From: Patiria pectinifera
Taxonomy: Eukaryota > Echinodermata > Asteroidea > Valvatida > Asterinidae
DNA: 64,000 nt
Direction: 5' to 3'
NCBI GenBank assembly: GCA_029964075.1
Contig: CM057136.1
Coordinates: forward strand, 8,184,001 to 8,248,000
Shown: one piece after another, positions 45,951-58,299 of the stretch
Layout: every line of letters starts with the position of its first letter
Position numbering within the stretch: the stretch's first letter is position 1
Notes under the pieces: generated by a model
Told to the model about the DNA's origin: nothing
The model's input: only the letters and a program-made list of their open reading frames with translations
Databases searched by the model: none
Program-made: the position numbers and the translations under genes

Positions 45951-46949
45951 CACACTTTCTTCAATTTAGAATGCCGTTCTTCCCTTTGTTTTGCAATGCC
46001 AAATTCTTTTGTCATGAATACACATTGCAAATTGATGCATTCTGCGATGAAATCTATTCTTCAGGCATTGTGTTTTCTGCAAGTTTAAGCGATGAATGTC
46101 AGATGTGTGTGGACGTTCGATCGTGATTGATGTAGACAAAAAGAAACGGCTATAACCCGGGACAACCACACGCCGTTCTTCAAACAATACCTGGCAATTT
46201 TCGTTTCCTCCTAGAACCTCCGGTGTCTCCTCAAACATCCAAGCCTGCTTCTCCCCTACAATGCGAGTCAACACACGTGTGCTTGCATGCCCTCGGCAGA
46301 ACGCTACTAAACGAATTTTATCAATTGCACACGCCGCGTGTTTGGTCACCGCCTTCAGCTCGTCTACGGTAGATAGCTAGCTCCGATTCGGAGTTCGGCC
46401 AAACAAACCCGTCCCACCAAAGGTTGCGAATAACGGCGCTGTTCAAACGCTCAGCGCGGCTCTTGCTGTCGACTTCAAAACGAAATCTCCAAACGACTGA
46501 AGGTCTGTGTAAATATTTGTTGCCGAGGAACTTCGCTTTACCAATCAAATTGTCTCTATTAGCTTTTAACTCATCTTATCTGATTTGGAAAACGGCACTC
46601 TCCTTTTTACCCATTTCGCAATTACGTTTTCTCCCACTTACAGGGTACGACTTCTAGGCAGAAAGGGAATAATTCTAACAATATGTGTGTGTTGAATCAG
46701 GGCGGCCTTAATGTACAATTAGATTTATCGGTTTTGGGGAAGTATAGGAGAACTCGCCCGTCGTACAAACCCGAACCTGGCAGTGAGAAATGGTTGCCAC
46801 TTCAGCTGAATTTAAAGGGACTTTGCGAATATATCATCGCGATTCATTTCAAACGGGTCATTTTAAAGTTAGGTCTTTTTGGTTTCTTTCTTAGTTTCTG
46901 TATCTCATATCGTATTATAAAAAAAACCTTGAAGTTGAATAATAAACTC

Positions 46950-47065
46950 CAAGTTGAATAAAGAAATTGACTGAAGCTGGGTTTGAACCTGCGACATCGG
47001 GATTGCTTTTCCGATGCTCTACCAACTGAGCAATCCAGCCCTGTGTTGGTGGTTCCCCGTTTGTG
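46950..47065 (-). repeat. tRNA-derived SINE, minus strand (head-to-head pair, member 1)
   Basis: In reverse: A-box region TTGCTCAGTTGGTAGAGC and B box GGTTCAAACC, with GCTGG pairing CCAGC at the acceptor. The anticodon loop is too long for a functional tRNA. The 3' tail reads ATTTCTTTATTCAACTTGG, matching member 2. Confidence 0.6.
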
Positions 47066-47149
47066 TCAGTGTCTTTGTTCAAGGGTGTCAGTCGGAGGCC
47101 CTCCTAAAGTCACGATGCGAGCAACATTAGAAATGCTGCAAACCTGGAA

Positions 47150-47270
47150 ATAACAAACGGGGATCACTCAGAAAGGATACGACTGTTTAGTACAAATTGC
47201 CGGAACTTCAATCCGGAGGTCGCTAGTTTAAAACCCTCTCCTATCGATTTCTTTGTTCAACTTAAAAAAA
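47150..47270 (+). repeat. tRNA-derived SINE, plus strand (head-to-head pair, member 2)
   Basis: A decayed tRNA-like head with CCGGAACTTCAATCCGGAGG (anticodon arm) and CTAGTTTAAAACCC (B-box relic), then the tail ATTTCTTTGTTCAACTT. Both members begin near AACGGGGA, so they form an inverted pair with about 85 bp between. Confidence 0.5.
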
Positions 47271-47291
47271 GATATTCATAAATACCTAATA

Positions 47292-47700
47292 CTATTTTCT
47301 CATTCCTATTGGTCGAGAGCCCGTCACGGATTTAAACGGTTGATAAAGACCGGCTGGCTGGTCTTTAACACTTTTCCAATGTCACATGAAATTTTGACTC
47401 CTACGAAATCCGTTGCCAGTACCGTTTTATTGGTTGAACGTTCACAATCCTCACGTAGGTATGCGCATTACTACCAGTGATTCAGTATTTCAAATTCACA
47501 GCACACCGCGGCACAGCTGCGTTCTGGGCCACGTCACGCAGTACGCGCGCCGCGCGCGCCAATCTCCATATAAGAAGTTGTTTACGACTACTCGCGAGAG
47601 GGCCATACCATATAGCTAGAGGCGTGTATCGAAAAGCATGAAGTAAAATTGATGAGCAAAATTTTTGGAAATTGTTTTTCCAAATTTTGTTTTGTTTTGA
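47292..47700 (+). repeat. Dispersed repeat A (copy 2)
   Basis: Shares ATTCCTATTGGTCGAGAGCCC, GGTTGATAAAGACC, GGCACAGCTGCGTTCTG and CTACTCGCGAGAGGGCCATACC with 54205-54560. GC-rich around 47545-47560. Confidence 0.65.
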
Positions 47701-48329
47701 CCGAAACGTTTTGATATTTTGATCAAAGAGGTTTTGATAAAGTAGAATAAATATATGCGTGGCCGGTATTAAAGTTTTTCTGGGTGATATCTTGAACTAC
47801 GTATTCAAATTGTGCAGTCTTGCCTTTTTGCAAGATTTTTAGGTCGATATCAAAAGCAGCTGTCCATTATAGAGATTTTCTGGAAAGAAGAGAAACTCAG
47901 CCCGCATAATCGTGAGCCTATTTCGCGATTATTTCTGACAACTTGATCCATCTCATCAAGCTGCGTGGATTTATGGCGAGGATTGATGGTCGAAGGAAAA
48001 GGATATTACCGTTTATGTCATCATCTGATGCTAGCATGTCATTGACCTTTCGCTCATTTTTTCCCCATTCAAATGAACTTTCAATCTTTATCTCCATTAT
48101 TATTCTTTGACATTTAAACAAAATATCAGTGTTTACTTGATGTCTTAAGCCAAAAGTTAGGAATACACTTAAAAAAATTCAATGTCCTTATATTTTTCAA
48201 AAGTACAGGCTGGATAAAATAAAACGAAACCGAGATATTATTGCCAATTGAAACAGAAGTCGGGCACATGTGAGTCAAAGGGACATATCATCTGTTAGGG
48301 TTGAATCCCCTCTTTAAAATGACACCCTG

Positions 48330-48575
48330 ATCATGTCATTACAATCACGGTTGACTGAGTAGTGACCAATTTTATGAAAGGGTCTATTTAGAGAGTTGCG
48401 TCACTTTTCAATTATGGTTTTTTGGTGTCATTTGTCACAGAGTGAAAGGTTGCCAATCAAGGCAGGTGGGAAAAAAAGAGCTTTCGCCATGAAAAGTGGC
48501 GCAATTCTCTAAAAAGACCCTTTGATGAAATTGGTCATTGCTCAGTCAACCGTAAATGCAATGAAATATAAACGT
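48330..48575. repeat. Imperfect palindrome (~80-bp arms)
   Basis: The left arm with GGTTGACTGAG and AAGGGTCTATTTAGAGA is repeated in reverse at 48480-48560 (CTCTAAAAAGACCCTTTGAT and CTCAGTCAACCG). The termini are not clear. Confidence 0.6.
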
Positions 48576-49423
48576 TTGTGTATTAGATAAATTCACGAAC
48601 CATTCTATCCATGTGGCCGATCACTATCTGTTTGATTTGGTTTGAAAAAAAGTCCAAATTTCAAATGTCATATACATTTTTTTGTCTGATTTGAAATGTT
48701 ACTGGAATATAGAAGTAGTGAAGGAAGTCCTTTTAATGAGGTCGTTGTGTAAATGCAGCCTGTCCAAATAGGCTTAACATCACAAGCAGTGGACTTAATT
48801 ACCCGTTATGGTGTGATTTAATTGGGAAAATGACACCTTTAATATTAATGTATTTCTCCAAAAAAACTCCTGCAAACCCCACAACACAAGTCTTGTTTTT
48901 TTGTTCATACGAAGGATGGATTGTTTTAATGTTCGGCAAGGGTTGTCGTTGCTAATGATCCCTGTGTTAGACAGCCGACCATTACCGATGAGAAATGAGC
49001 TGCTGGTTCTCTCAGTACATTCAATACCCATACACAATCCCCTTGGCAACACCCCGAACAGACACAGAGCGGCACGATACAGGGGAAAGTGATTTTGAAA
49101 ACTTGACAGCTCTCGCCCCGCGTGGACGCAAAACAATAACATATCTGGAATAGCCTCAAGCCTTACTCTATCACCCGGGAAATTATTAACAGTTCACCAA
49201 CTGTCAATCTCCATACTTTTATTATTTCAATCCGGGTTGTTCTTTTGTGTATAATGGGGTTTTATCTTACGGAACCCGCTGGCAATTGTTTGTATTCTTT
49301 CGAATGAAGTTGCGGTGGCTGGTCATATAGGCGAAACAGAATAGTCGGGATGTTTTAGGAAAACAGGGCAAGGCGTAAGTTGAGCGTTAGGAATAACAAC
49401 ATGGAATTTCATATCTAGGCCTA

Positions 49424-49790
49424 CACTCTAAAAACTGAAGTGTTAAATCCAACTGTATAAATGATAAGCTCAACACTTGCTATGAGTTCGGTCAGTGACC
49501 ACACTTTAAAAGTGATTCAACACTTTCCAAAGTGTTACGAATTCCAACACTTTTAGAAAGTTACAAAAGTGTCGGTCCCTTTTGCGACACTTTTCCAAGT
49601 GTTAAAACAGTGTTGGGATCCAGCTCTTTGAAAATGTTTTAAAAATGTAGAAAGGTGTTGGATCTGACCCTTTAAAATGTTAAAACAACTATTCAGTTAC
49701 CTCTTTATCCATTGCCTAGTGTTAAGAAAGTGTTCATATCCAACCCTTTGAAACTGTTGAAACAACTGTTTGTTCCCCTTTAAATGTGTT
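49424..49790. repeat. Inverted minisatellite (AACACTTT/AAAGTGTT units)
   Basis: It starts TACACTCTAAAAACTG, the same terminus as the right end of 29128-29522. Inside, AACACTTT and AAAGTGTT units alternate, including AGTGTTACG and CAACACTTTTAGAAAG. No clear right terminus was found. Confidence 0.65.
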
Positions 49791-50927
49791 ACTTTGAGCT
49801 ATTGTAATGTCAAAAAATCATCCTTGAAATGCACGCAAAAAGACCAATAAAAACAGAGAATGTCATTGGTAGTAAGGGCTCCAATATAGCGTTGCGTTCT
49901 TCATAACTTTTCGTCCTACATCGACCAACATCGCCGTCCATCCCGTTATAACCAGTTGAGTAAAGGTGAGTTTTATTATACTGAGATATTATCGTAGGAA
50001 CACTGCATATTTTTATGTTAATACAGCTTTTATATCGAACGAAATTGACAGATAATTTTAGACCCTACACCTAACAGATAAGTGTCGCTATACATACGTA
50101 CATTCTATGTGCATATGATTTGCGTGATGTATCGATACATGGCCCTTATCAGTGGCGTAGCACGGTTTTTTTTATTGGGGGGGGGGGGGGGAAAACAATT
50201 TTAAAAAGGCACTCGCTCATCCGTGGTGAAATGTAGACACGGTTTTTTTCTCGGGACACGGGAGGGGGTTGGTACCCTCTGCCGATGGGGGCGTTGTACA
50301 AAACCGACGATTATGCACAATATATGGGGATTTTAATGACTTGCATTCGAAAAAGGCACCTTTAACGGCCGATGAAAGCAAAAATACTACTCGAAAACAG
50401 GCCACATTCATATCAGCAAGGCCAAATCGTGGGACTAAACACAAACATACAAAAATAAATAAATAAATAAATATTGACAACCTCTGGGGGGAGGGGCCTC
50501 AAGCCCCCCGAGCGCCCCCACCTCCCTGGTTATACTGAAGGTATAATGTTTTGCCTGGAAATTGTATCGGTACGAAAATCGCAACATATCGATATCCTAG
50601 CGAGACAGCAAAACAGTGCCATATTGTACCCTTTTGATCTGAGCACTGGAATTAATGTGATATCACAAGTTGACATTTGGTATCATCATTTCTGAATGCT
50701 AGATTTTCTACAACAAAACACTGGTCCAGGTAAAATGCCTTCTTTTATGAAATTTTTCTTTTATCACGATAAGGGTTTTAACTGCTTATTCTAAAACTTG
50801 TATCATAAATATTATACAGTTTATACCTTTGCAGAACATACTTCAACTTCAAAATTATTTCAAATTTGCAGCTTAGAGTTCATTTTTTCAGTGTAATTCA
50901 CAAATTTAGATTTCTTTGTCGTTGTAG
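49791..50927. other. No gene recognised; hAT-like end fragment
   Basis: CAGTGGCGTAGCACGG at 50151 resembles a hAT end and is followed by a G run, but no right end was found. The rest is AT-rich. Confidence 0.35.
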
Positions 50928-51453
50928 ATCTCGGCCTAAAATCCCCGAAATTTCAGGTATTGGTTTGTTTACTTAAACTATTTCAAAGGTCTTGTTGAAA
51001 GAAAACAAACCTTTTTGTCTTACCGTTCCCAGGAAAAGACTAAAAAAATCGGTTGTTTACATCGGACGCGACGGACATTTTGTTGCATACCCATACGTTT
51101 ATCAAGTCATGTCTAATCAATGCAGCGTACACGTTGTGTGTGTGGTACATAATACACACATTACAAATACACAATGTTGTTTCTAACACGTCCGCAAAGT
51201 GCGAATCAACTGTGCGGCTGGATCAAAAATAGCAGTGAACAAATCGATTTTTCGGGTACAAAATTGTGACCCCCGAAATACGTTCTTGCATGGTTCTGGC
51301 AAGAATAGCACAAAAACGCCCAGTTTTATTTAAATGATCGTTATGTGGACGTTAATATTCTACTTTAAAATGCTCTTTCTATTTAATATCACTTCGTTTC
51401 AAACGCGTTTTGTAGCCCAATTGGGTGCATTATAGGCCGTAGTATCCCTTTAA
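50928..51453 (-). mobile_element. Family B element (copy 2, inverted)
   Basis: In reverse it begins TTAAAGGGATACTACGGCC and contains CCAATTGGGCTACAAAACGCG, then AACGTCCACATAACG, colinear with 37475-37974 and 57541-58170. The far terminus is decayed. Confidence 0.65.
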
Positions 51454-52885
51454 TACACTGAGGTATAAAATTCACCATTTTGTGTCTATGTTTTCATGCC
51501 ATTTTTCAACAAAGGCACACTAAGTGTTAATTCTATGCTATAGGTTTTGAAGTGGCGAACGGCATCCGATAAGGCAATGTTATTATTGGATCCCCATTTT
51601 GCCGGCAGACTCAAAGATTTTTTTTGTTGCTCCTGGCCTTCCAGTACATTAAAATGAAGGCTTTCTGATCATATTTGTAAATATAATGGAGACAAGGGTA
51701 CAGAAAAAACACACTCCTGATTCAAAGGGCCGACGGGCTGAAAAGTCTCGGCAGACGAAAGTGATAAATGACGGGGTGAGAGCCTTCAAGCGGATGTCTT
51801 GTACACTTCACTCGTAATCGAAAGTAAGAAGAAATGGGCCAGCCTTAATGCACTAAATAAATATTACAATACGACAGGTCCCTCGACCTTAAAATTGCAA
51901 AGTCCCAAGTGAAGATGTTCCGCGAGAGACAACTGTACATTACACCAGGACTCTCTAGTTATTGCCGTTGGGTTTTTAATAATGGAATTATGCAGTGAAG
52001 ATGGCGGTAACGCTTATCTGGTTTACCAATTCGCTGCGGCCCCGCTGTAAAAATATACCAATCTTTCGAGTTAATACAGTCAAGTTGATGGACAGTTCAC
52101 GAAGTTCAGCTTTGTCTGCAGGAGGACTGATGTTAATTTAATAGATACGCCACTGTGAGTCTAACTAACTCAAGCTTTTTGCTTTTACCAAGGGAATATT
52201 ACAATGATTGTATAAAAGGATGAGTTTTCCCACTGGGCTTAGCCTATCATACTTTGAAATTGATTTTGTTGTTAGTTTTTCCCTTGTTAACCTCAAGCAG
52301 AAGAGGTAAATATCATAAAGAAAACTAACTGTTCCCTTTAAACTTCTCTCGGCCCAGGCTCATTTTCGCGCTCTAGACAAACAGCCTCCGGGATGTCACC
52401 CGGACGAGGCTGGGGTCAGGTCATCAACTCATCCTCGTCCGGGAATCATTGCGATGGTTAAACAATACAAATGGGCCAGTATTTGCACGGTTCTTGATAA
52501 ACTGAGCGGTTTGTGATCGTGAATATATTGACTGCTGATTCAGGACAGGCTAGAGGAAGTAGGGTCCATCTTTTAATTGGAACTGCTGTGTTTACTGAAA
52601 GGGGGAACATGAGCGGCAACTCCCGGCTATAATCTACCTAGCTATGCCGGCTCGATCGAGCCTTGCAGGCGAGTCGGATAATTATTTTGGCGCCTGTCTG
52701 TATATCAGAAGTCAAACAGTAGTTTGTTGAAGTCTGTCAAATTGTGATGGAATCAGGATCCCGTGGACGAAATCGATGGCAAATATAAAATGGCACTTGA
52801 GTTATAAAATATACCCCAGAAAACTACTTACTGTTTAAAATCAGTATCTGAGTTTGAAATGTCATGCAATATGTTGTTCATGCCG
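51454..52885. other. Low-copy sequence, no gene recognised
   Basis: No repeats or coding exons were identified. A perfect 11-bp stem, CCCGGACGAGG (52399-52409) with CCTCGTCCGGG (52433-52443), encloses a 23-nt loop. The region may contain regulatory sequence, but this is untested. Confidence 0.3.
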
Positions 52886-53115
52886 TTTATTACCTCTGCC
52901 AAAGGAGGTTATGTATTCATCGGCGTTGGTTTGTGTGTGTGTGTGTTGGTAGGTTGGTTAGTGTGTTTTTCTGTCAACAGGATAACTTCAAAAGTTCTGG
53001 ACGGATTTTCATGATTTTTTTTTAAGCGCTGGTCCTTGGTACAAGTACAAATCGATTAGATTTTGGAAGTGATCGGGATCTGCGTGTGGATGCATGTACA
53101 ACTTTCAGCAGATCG
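52886..53115 (+). repeat. Widespread marine-invertebrate repeat (GGATAACTTCAAAAGTTCTG core)
   Basis: CCTCTGCCAAAGGAGGTTATG, a GTGTGT run, CAGGATAACTTCAAAAG, GGACGGATTTTCATGA and GATTAGATTTTGGAAGTGAT occur in this order. From general knowledge, this layout is found repeatedly in marine invertebrate genomes. No family name is assigned. Confidence 0.6.
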
Positions 53116-53884
53116 CTCTGTGCACAAGTTCCTGTGCGTGGTATTGACCCGGTGACCCTGTATGCCTTGCAACCCACCTAATCTAACCACACAGGTCAAT
53201 GGATTATACCATTTTATACAATGGGGGAGTTGGAGTAGACCATGACAGGCATATACATACAGCATGTTTAAGTGTAAAGATGTTTTAAATGTGCAATAAA
53301 ATGTGGAAGTCCAATTGATATGCAAGGCTGTATGGGTATGGGCCTATAACAATGTGGCAAGGAATTGTTCAGCCCTTCTGAGTGCTTTCTAGTTATGTTA
53401 CAACAATGCGTCAAAAAATGGGTTTTCTTCGTCGGTGTAAACTTAAATTACAGTAAAATCACGGGCTTTGCCAGACCAAATTGAATGTGGGTGTGTGAAA
53501 ACACCCATACTAGAATGTTTATCCTTGTGGAGTAATTTCTTTGTTCTCGTGTAATAAAGTTTTCGATTTTGAAAGGGTAGTTTCAAAATGCTCGAATTTT
53601 TACTAGAACTAATTTCCTGGGCTGAAATTCGGACTTAATATTCCTTACATGAAATACTTTGTGACGCATCAACCCACCTTGGAAATACATAGTTTTTAGG
53701 TGAAATCCATATATCTATTTCGTGATAACCTTGTGGAGAAAGCCGGCTCCGGCTTTGCCGTTAAGTAGCACCTGTTCTTTCGATTCTAATTGACAAATTA
53801 ATTTGACTCGTTCTACCTGTCTTAAGCACCATGAGCTTCAATATGAACGATTGATAATAATGGTGTAACTTTTAAAACGTTGGC

Positions 53885-54120
53885 AACCCCATGGTACTAG
53901 CAGTGCCTTATAGCTTAAATTGATAAGCAGGAACGCACAATCGTACATTTCTATACGCCCGAGGACAATGCTTTGTGTTTCCCTTTGCCCCTGCAATAAA
54001 ACTCTCCCATAGACTAAGTACATAATCGCACGATTGAGGACCATTTATAACAAAAGACCCAATGCATGAGGACTGAAAGGATATTTTGTTCTCTCTTTGT
54101 GTGTCTGTCCTCTATCTTAA
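53885..54120 (-). repeat. Dispersed repeat F (copy 1)
   Basis: In reverse it shares ATCCTTTCAGTCCTC, GCGATTATGTACTTAGTCTAT and CACAAAGCATTGTCCTCGGG with 56995-57215. The two copies are about 3 kb apart in opposite orientation. Confidence 0.75.
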
Positions 54121-54204
54121 AGTGCACACTAAGTTGCTTTTGATAGTGACAGTGAGGTCATACGTACATAATTACATCAACTAATCTGCATTTAAAAATA
54201 CCTG

Positions 54205-54760
54205 AAACAGTTCACCCATTCCTATAGGTCGAGAGCCCACCACGTCGGTGGTTTAAACGCTTGATAAAACACCAACTGGTTTGGGACATTTTTTTGCGGT
54301 GTCACCTGAATTCGGACACCAACGAAACATGGTCCCTTTACCATATTATTGGTTAAACGTTCACAATACTTCCACTGAGTCCGTATTTTATATTGTCCTA
54401 GATTCACAATACACCGGCACCGCCGCGTTCTGCTGCACTCCTGCAATCCATAAGGAAAACTTTGAGTACTTTACTCGCGAGAGGCACATACCGTAAACAT
54501 AGCTAGGGGGTGTTCCACAAAACATGAAGTAACATTTTTGAACAAAATCGTTGGATTTTTTGTTGGAAATCGTTGGACTTTCTGACCGAAAGGTATTTAT
54601 GAATGGAGATAAATAATATTTAAACAAGTACATGTACGTTTAAAACCGGCTTGGGGCCCGGTCACCGATAAATAATCCGCGTCCAGTTCCTAACCGGTTC
54701 AAAACGTACTTGTTTAAAACAGGCCAAACACATACTTAATGCCCTTTGTATTTCCCTGGA
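54205..54760 (+). repeat. Dispersed repeat A (copy 3)
   Basis: It contains GGTCGAGAGCCCACCACG, ATTATTGGTTAAACGTTCAC, CCGGCACCGCCGCGTTCTGC and ACTCGCGAGAGGCACATACC, matching copies 1 and 2. It lies downstream of repeat F and upstream of family B. Confidence 0.7.
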
Positions 54761-56784
54761 GGTATGGTAATATTTTACTTGGAACACTGATAATGGTTTA
54801 AAAAAAGCTGAAACCAAATAGAACAGAGCCCATCAATTAAGGCGTTAATAGGCTAAAGCGATTAAACAACATTCTGTTTCCGGTAATCGGAATAAAAAAA
54901 GTGCAGTTGCATCGCGTTGACGTGGGGCTCTGTTTTATCAAGAAATTGCTCGGCGTGGTTTTCGGTGGAAGCACTCAGGCCTTTGGGACTAGATCCACGA
55001 GGATATGTACGGCATGGTTGGTTGGACAAACACGTTCCAGTCCCCTCCAATTCACAAGGGAACTTTCGGAAACGGGGTCGAGCCAGACACTTATACGTGA
55101 CATACTTTTCGTCCAAACAACACAAAACCAAAAGCTATATTAGAGGACATGGTGTGGAAGTGGATATCTTTTCCTCGGATTGTGTGCACATTCGTGTTTG
55201 CTCGAGGGTCTACCTGCACTGAGTCGATTTTTCTTTATCTAAGGCAGTAGCTAATAGCCAGACTAGAATGACTAACATGTAATACATTCTCAGAATGCTG
55301 GTCATGAGCACTTTGGCAAATCAATGGAAGGAACAAAAAAGAAAAAGAAATGGAGGTGTAATTAATAGCTTTTCTCTTGTGTCTGCTTGAATGGTAGTTC
55401 AGACTGAATTACTGCTTCGGAAAATAACAGCGAAGTGTTTTATACGCTCATCTTTCTGGTAAGAGGTTTTTCATTTCTGGTTAAGGCAGTTGGATTATTG
55501 TTTAGACACAATGGAATAGATGTTTCTCAGATCAGCCGCATAAAAAACAAGCAACATTGCTCATTCTGGGAAAACGGGATAGCTGTTTTATGAGCTCAGG
55601 AATCTGGTCAAAGGCAACCTCGTCCCCAGTGTTTACTTTATTTCCAACCGCGTTTCCAATAGTAAACCCTGGATAGGAAACTTTCTTCCAGTATCCTGAT
55701 TGGATACCGCAATTGGCTAGTAATGGATTTTTATCGTGTACTTGGTGCTATTATTCACAACGTGCAGTACGTGTTTTCGCGATCATTCGTCCACGCCTTC
55801 TCGAAAATACTAATTTCCTTTCCAATTTGCTCATATTAATATGAAATATGATACTGCATGTTGTCTCGATAAGATCGTAACAGTTTGATTTCAAAAATCG
55901 TGTTTTCGTAACTCACGCCGTGCTCGCGCTGCTACGAATTGACTCTGTTTTTACCCCAGACACCGCATACAAAAACAAACGCTAATGTGTAATGCATATC
56001 CAGGCACCAGACTGTTCCTCATTTGCATACGTGTTCAAAAATCTTGCACATGCAAATGATCCAATACCAGGGTGAGAGAGCAGGTAGTGGTGGGCGCGTA
56101 CTGCTCGACATTCTGGGGACTAGGTGGGGTAAAAGGGTTATCGTTTCTGGTTTGAGAATTGTTTTGGCAACATGTAATAAGTGTTTTGGAGCGTAGCGAC
56201 ATAAAACAACACACATTAGACGAATGGAAACATGTCGCAATGGATTTACTGCTTGAGGGTTATCAAAATGGATGGTATAAAACTGCAAACTATACGACAA
56301 TTTATGCAGATGGAAAACACCACATATGCATATTAATTCAATCTGCCTTCCCAAGTGTTTCGATGTTTTCTGAGAAAGAATGTATAACTCCTTCCCCTCC
56401 ATAATTAAAGTTGTATTAGTTTTTGAAATGAATCATCGTTGTCGCTTTATTGCGTCGTTTTGGTAGGAACGGCAATAGGTCCACCATAATTATTTTGACT
56501 ATTCACAGCGAGGTGACAATTTCAATTATAAAGGAACAGACAATTTGATAACATATTCTCACTGATTCAAATTAAATTACAGTGAAATGATTGTTTTGCA
56601 CGAAACAAAATTGAAAGGATTTATATCTCGTTTAAACGTAGTCTAAAATATCAATGCCTCGTATAATAATTAATATTATATGAAAACAATAGTCATCATA
56701 TTTTCATTAATTAATTTGATTGTAATGTGGCTTATTGTCCTATTCACAGTGACCTTACAGTTTTCATTAGACGCCATGATGTCA
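54761..56784. other. No gene recognised
   Basis: Short frames only on both strands. No repeat shared within the window was noticed. Confidence 0.35.
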
Positions 56785-56920
56785 ATTAGAGGGGCATTAT
56801 GTTCTGTGAAGCGCCCAATTGGGCTATAGAACTGGTTTTGTTTTCCCACGAATTGATATAAGTTGGAAAGAGCATTTAAAAAAGAATTTAGGCGTCCACA
56901 CTCCCTTACCAATTCAAAAT
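56785..56920 (+). repeat. Family B fragment
   Basis: GCGCCCAATTGGGCTATAGAAC and TTTAGGCGTCCACACTCCC match the left third of family B. Both ends are missing. Confidence 0.5.
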
Positions 56921-56994
56921 TTGACTTCCATAATTCGAGCGGTTTGAGTGCTAGTCATAATTCCAGTCGCCTACTTGCTTTAAAAACGCGTGTA

Positions 56995-57215
56995 CATGCA
57001 TGGCAAGCTTTACGCTAGAGAACAGACACGCACAGGGAGAACACAAAATCCTTTCAGTCCTCGAGCGTTGGATCTTTTGTTGAAAACGGTTCTCGATAGT
57101 ACGGTTATGCGCTTAGTCTATGGTAGAGTGTTGTATTACAGGGACAAAGAAAAACACAAAGCATTGTCCTCGGGCGTATAGAAATCCACGACTGTGTGTT
57201 AATTGCTTGCTGGAT
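56995..57215 (+). repeat. Dispersed repeat F (copy 2)
   Basis: The reverse of 53885-54120, with ATCCTTTCAGTCCTCGAGCG and CACAAAGCATTGTCCTCGGG. Confidence 0.75.
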
Positions 57216-57540
57216 AGATGGACTAAGTTGTATCTACAAAATCAAATTACGGCTGGGAGCTTACTAGCGAGCAAATGCGAGCATAGCGTATGCTTCACTG
57301 CCCGGGTCGCGCTGTCAGATGCATGCCAAGTACGGTCTCGGTGAACGCGGTCAGCTACGTGGTCGTGGGGAAGTGCGCGAAACAGTGTATTACCCAACAC
57401 TCGTTAATGTGATAGTGCACGTACACACTTGTGTACTGAACACGAGGATGTTGGGTTAAAAAACTTGAGAACGGCAAGTAGCCAAGACGATGCTCGATTC
57501 GTAAAACTGTTCTTAGCAAGTGAAGAATGTTGCCAAACAT

Positions 57541-58170
57541 TAAAGGAATATTACGGCCTGGAATGCGCCCAATTGGGCTTCAAAACGCGTTTTAAACGAA
57601 ACGATATTAAATAGAAAGACAAGTAAAGAATGTTTCCAAACATTAAAGGAATATTACGGCCCGGAATGCGCCCAATTGGGCTACAAAACGGATTTGAAAC
57701 GAGTTGATATGAAATAGAAAGAACATTTAAAATTAGAATATAAACGTCCACACAACCATCCTTTAACAACTGGGCGATTTTGTTTTGTTCTTGCGAGAAC
57801 CATGCGAGAATGACTTTCGGGGTCATATAATTATTCCAGAAAAATCTAGCTGTGTAGTTTTAGTTTTGTTCCAGCCGCACAGTTTTTCGCATTCTGCGGA
57901 CGTTTAAGAAACAACAATTATGTATTGCTGCTGTGTGTATTGTACCACACACAACGTGAAGCGTTCATTCAAAAGACGCGGATACTGATACGTATGGGCA
58001 TGCCACCGAATGCCATCGCGTCCGATGTATAAAACCACCGGGTTTTTTTTGGGGGGGGGGGTCTTTTTTTCGTGAAAGGTAAAACATTAGGTTTGTTTCC
58101 TTTGAACCAGTATAAGTAATCAATCCAAAACATAAAATTTTCGGGGATTTCAGGCTGAAATGCCTCTTCA
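57541..58170 (+). mobile_element. Family B element (copy 3) with duplicated left end
   Basis: The left ~100 bp occurs twice in direct orientation (CATTAAAGGAATATTACGGC at 57539 and 57641). It then continues through AACGTCCACACAACCATCC and CGCGTCCGATGTATAAAACC to a decayed right end. It is colinear with 37475-37974. Confidence 0.65.
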
Positions 58171-58299
58171 ATGGTCTGCGGAGTTGCTGTATACAGATCT
58201 GGATAGGTTTATTGATCACCACAATTGACAGGAATGGGGGGGGGGGGACGACATATACCTAGATCAGAATTAATGCGAGCGCGAAGCGCAAAGCCCTTA

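Noticed and set aside
45966-46349. 127-codon minus-strand frame
   Set aside because: No recognisable motif, and part of it lies in low-copy noncoding sequence. Nothing beyond length supports it.
46975-47041. A functional tRNA gene on the minus strand
   Set aside because: The anticodon arm cannot form a normal 5-bp stem with a 7-nt loop, and a paired inverted copy with a common tail points to a SINE.
57926-58010. A THAP-like CCVYC motif within family B
   Set aside because: A short cysteine-rich start is visible, but a stop follows within about 25 codons and the motif is not kept in the copies at 37.8 and 51.1 kb.
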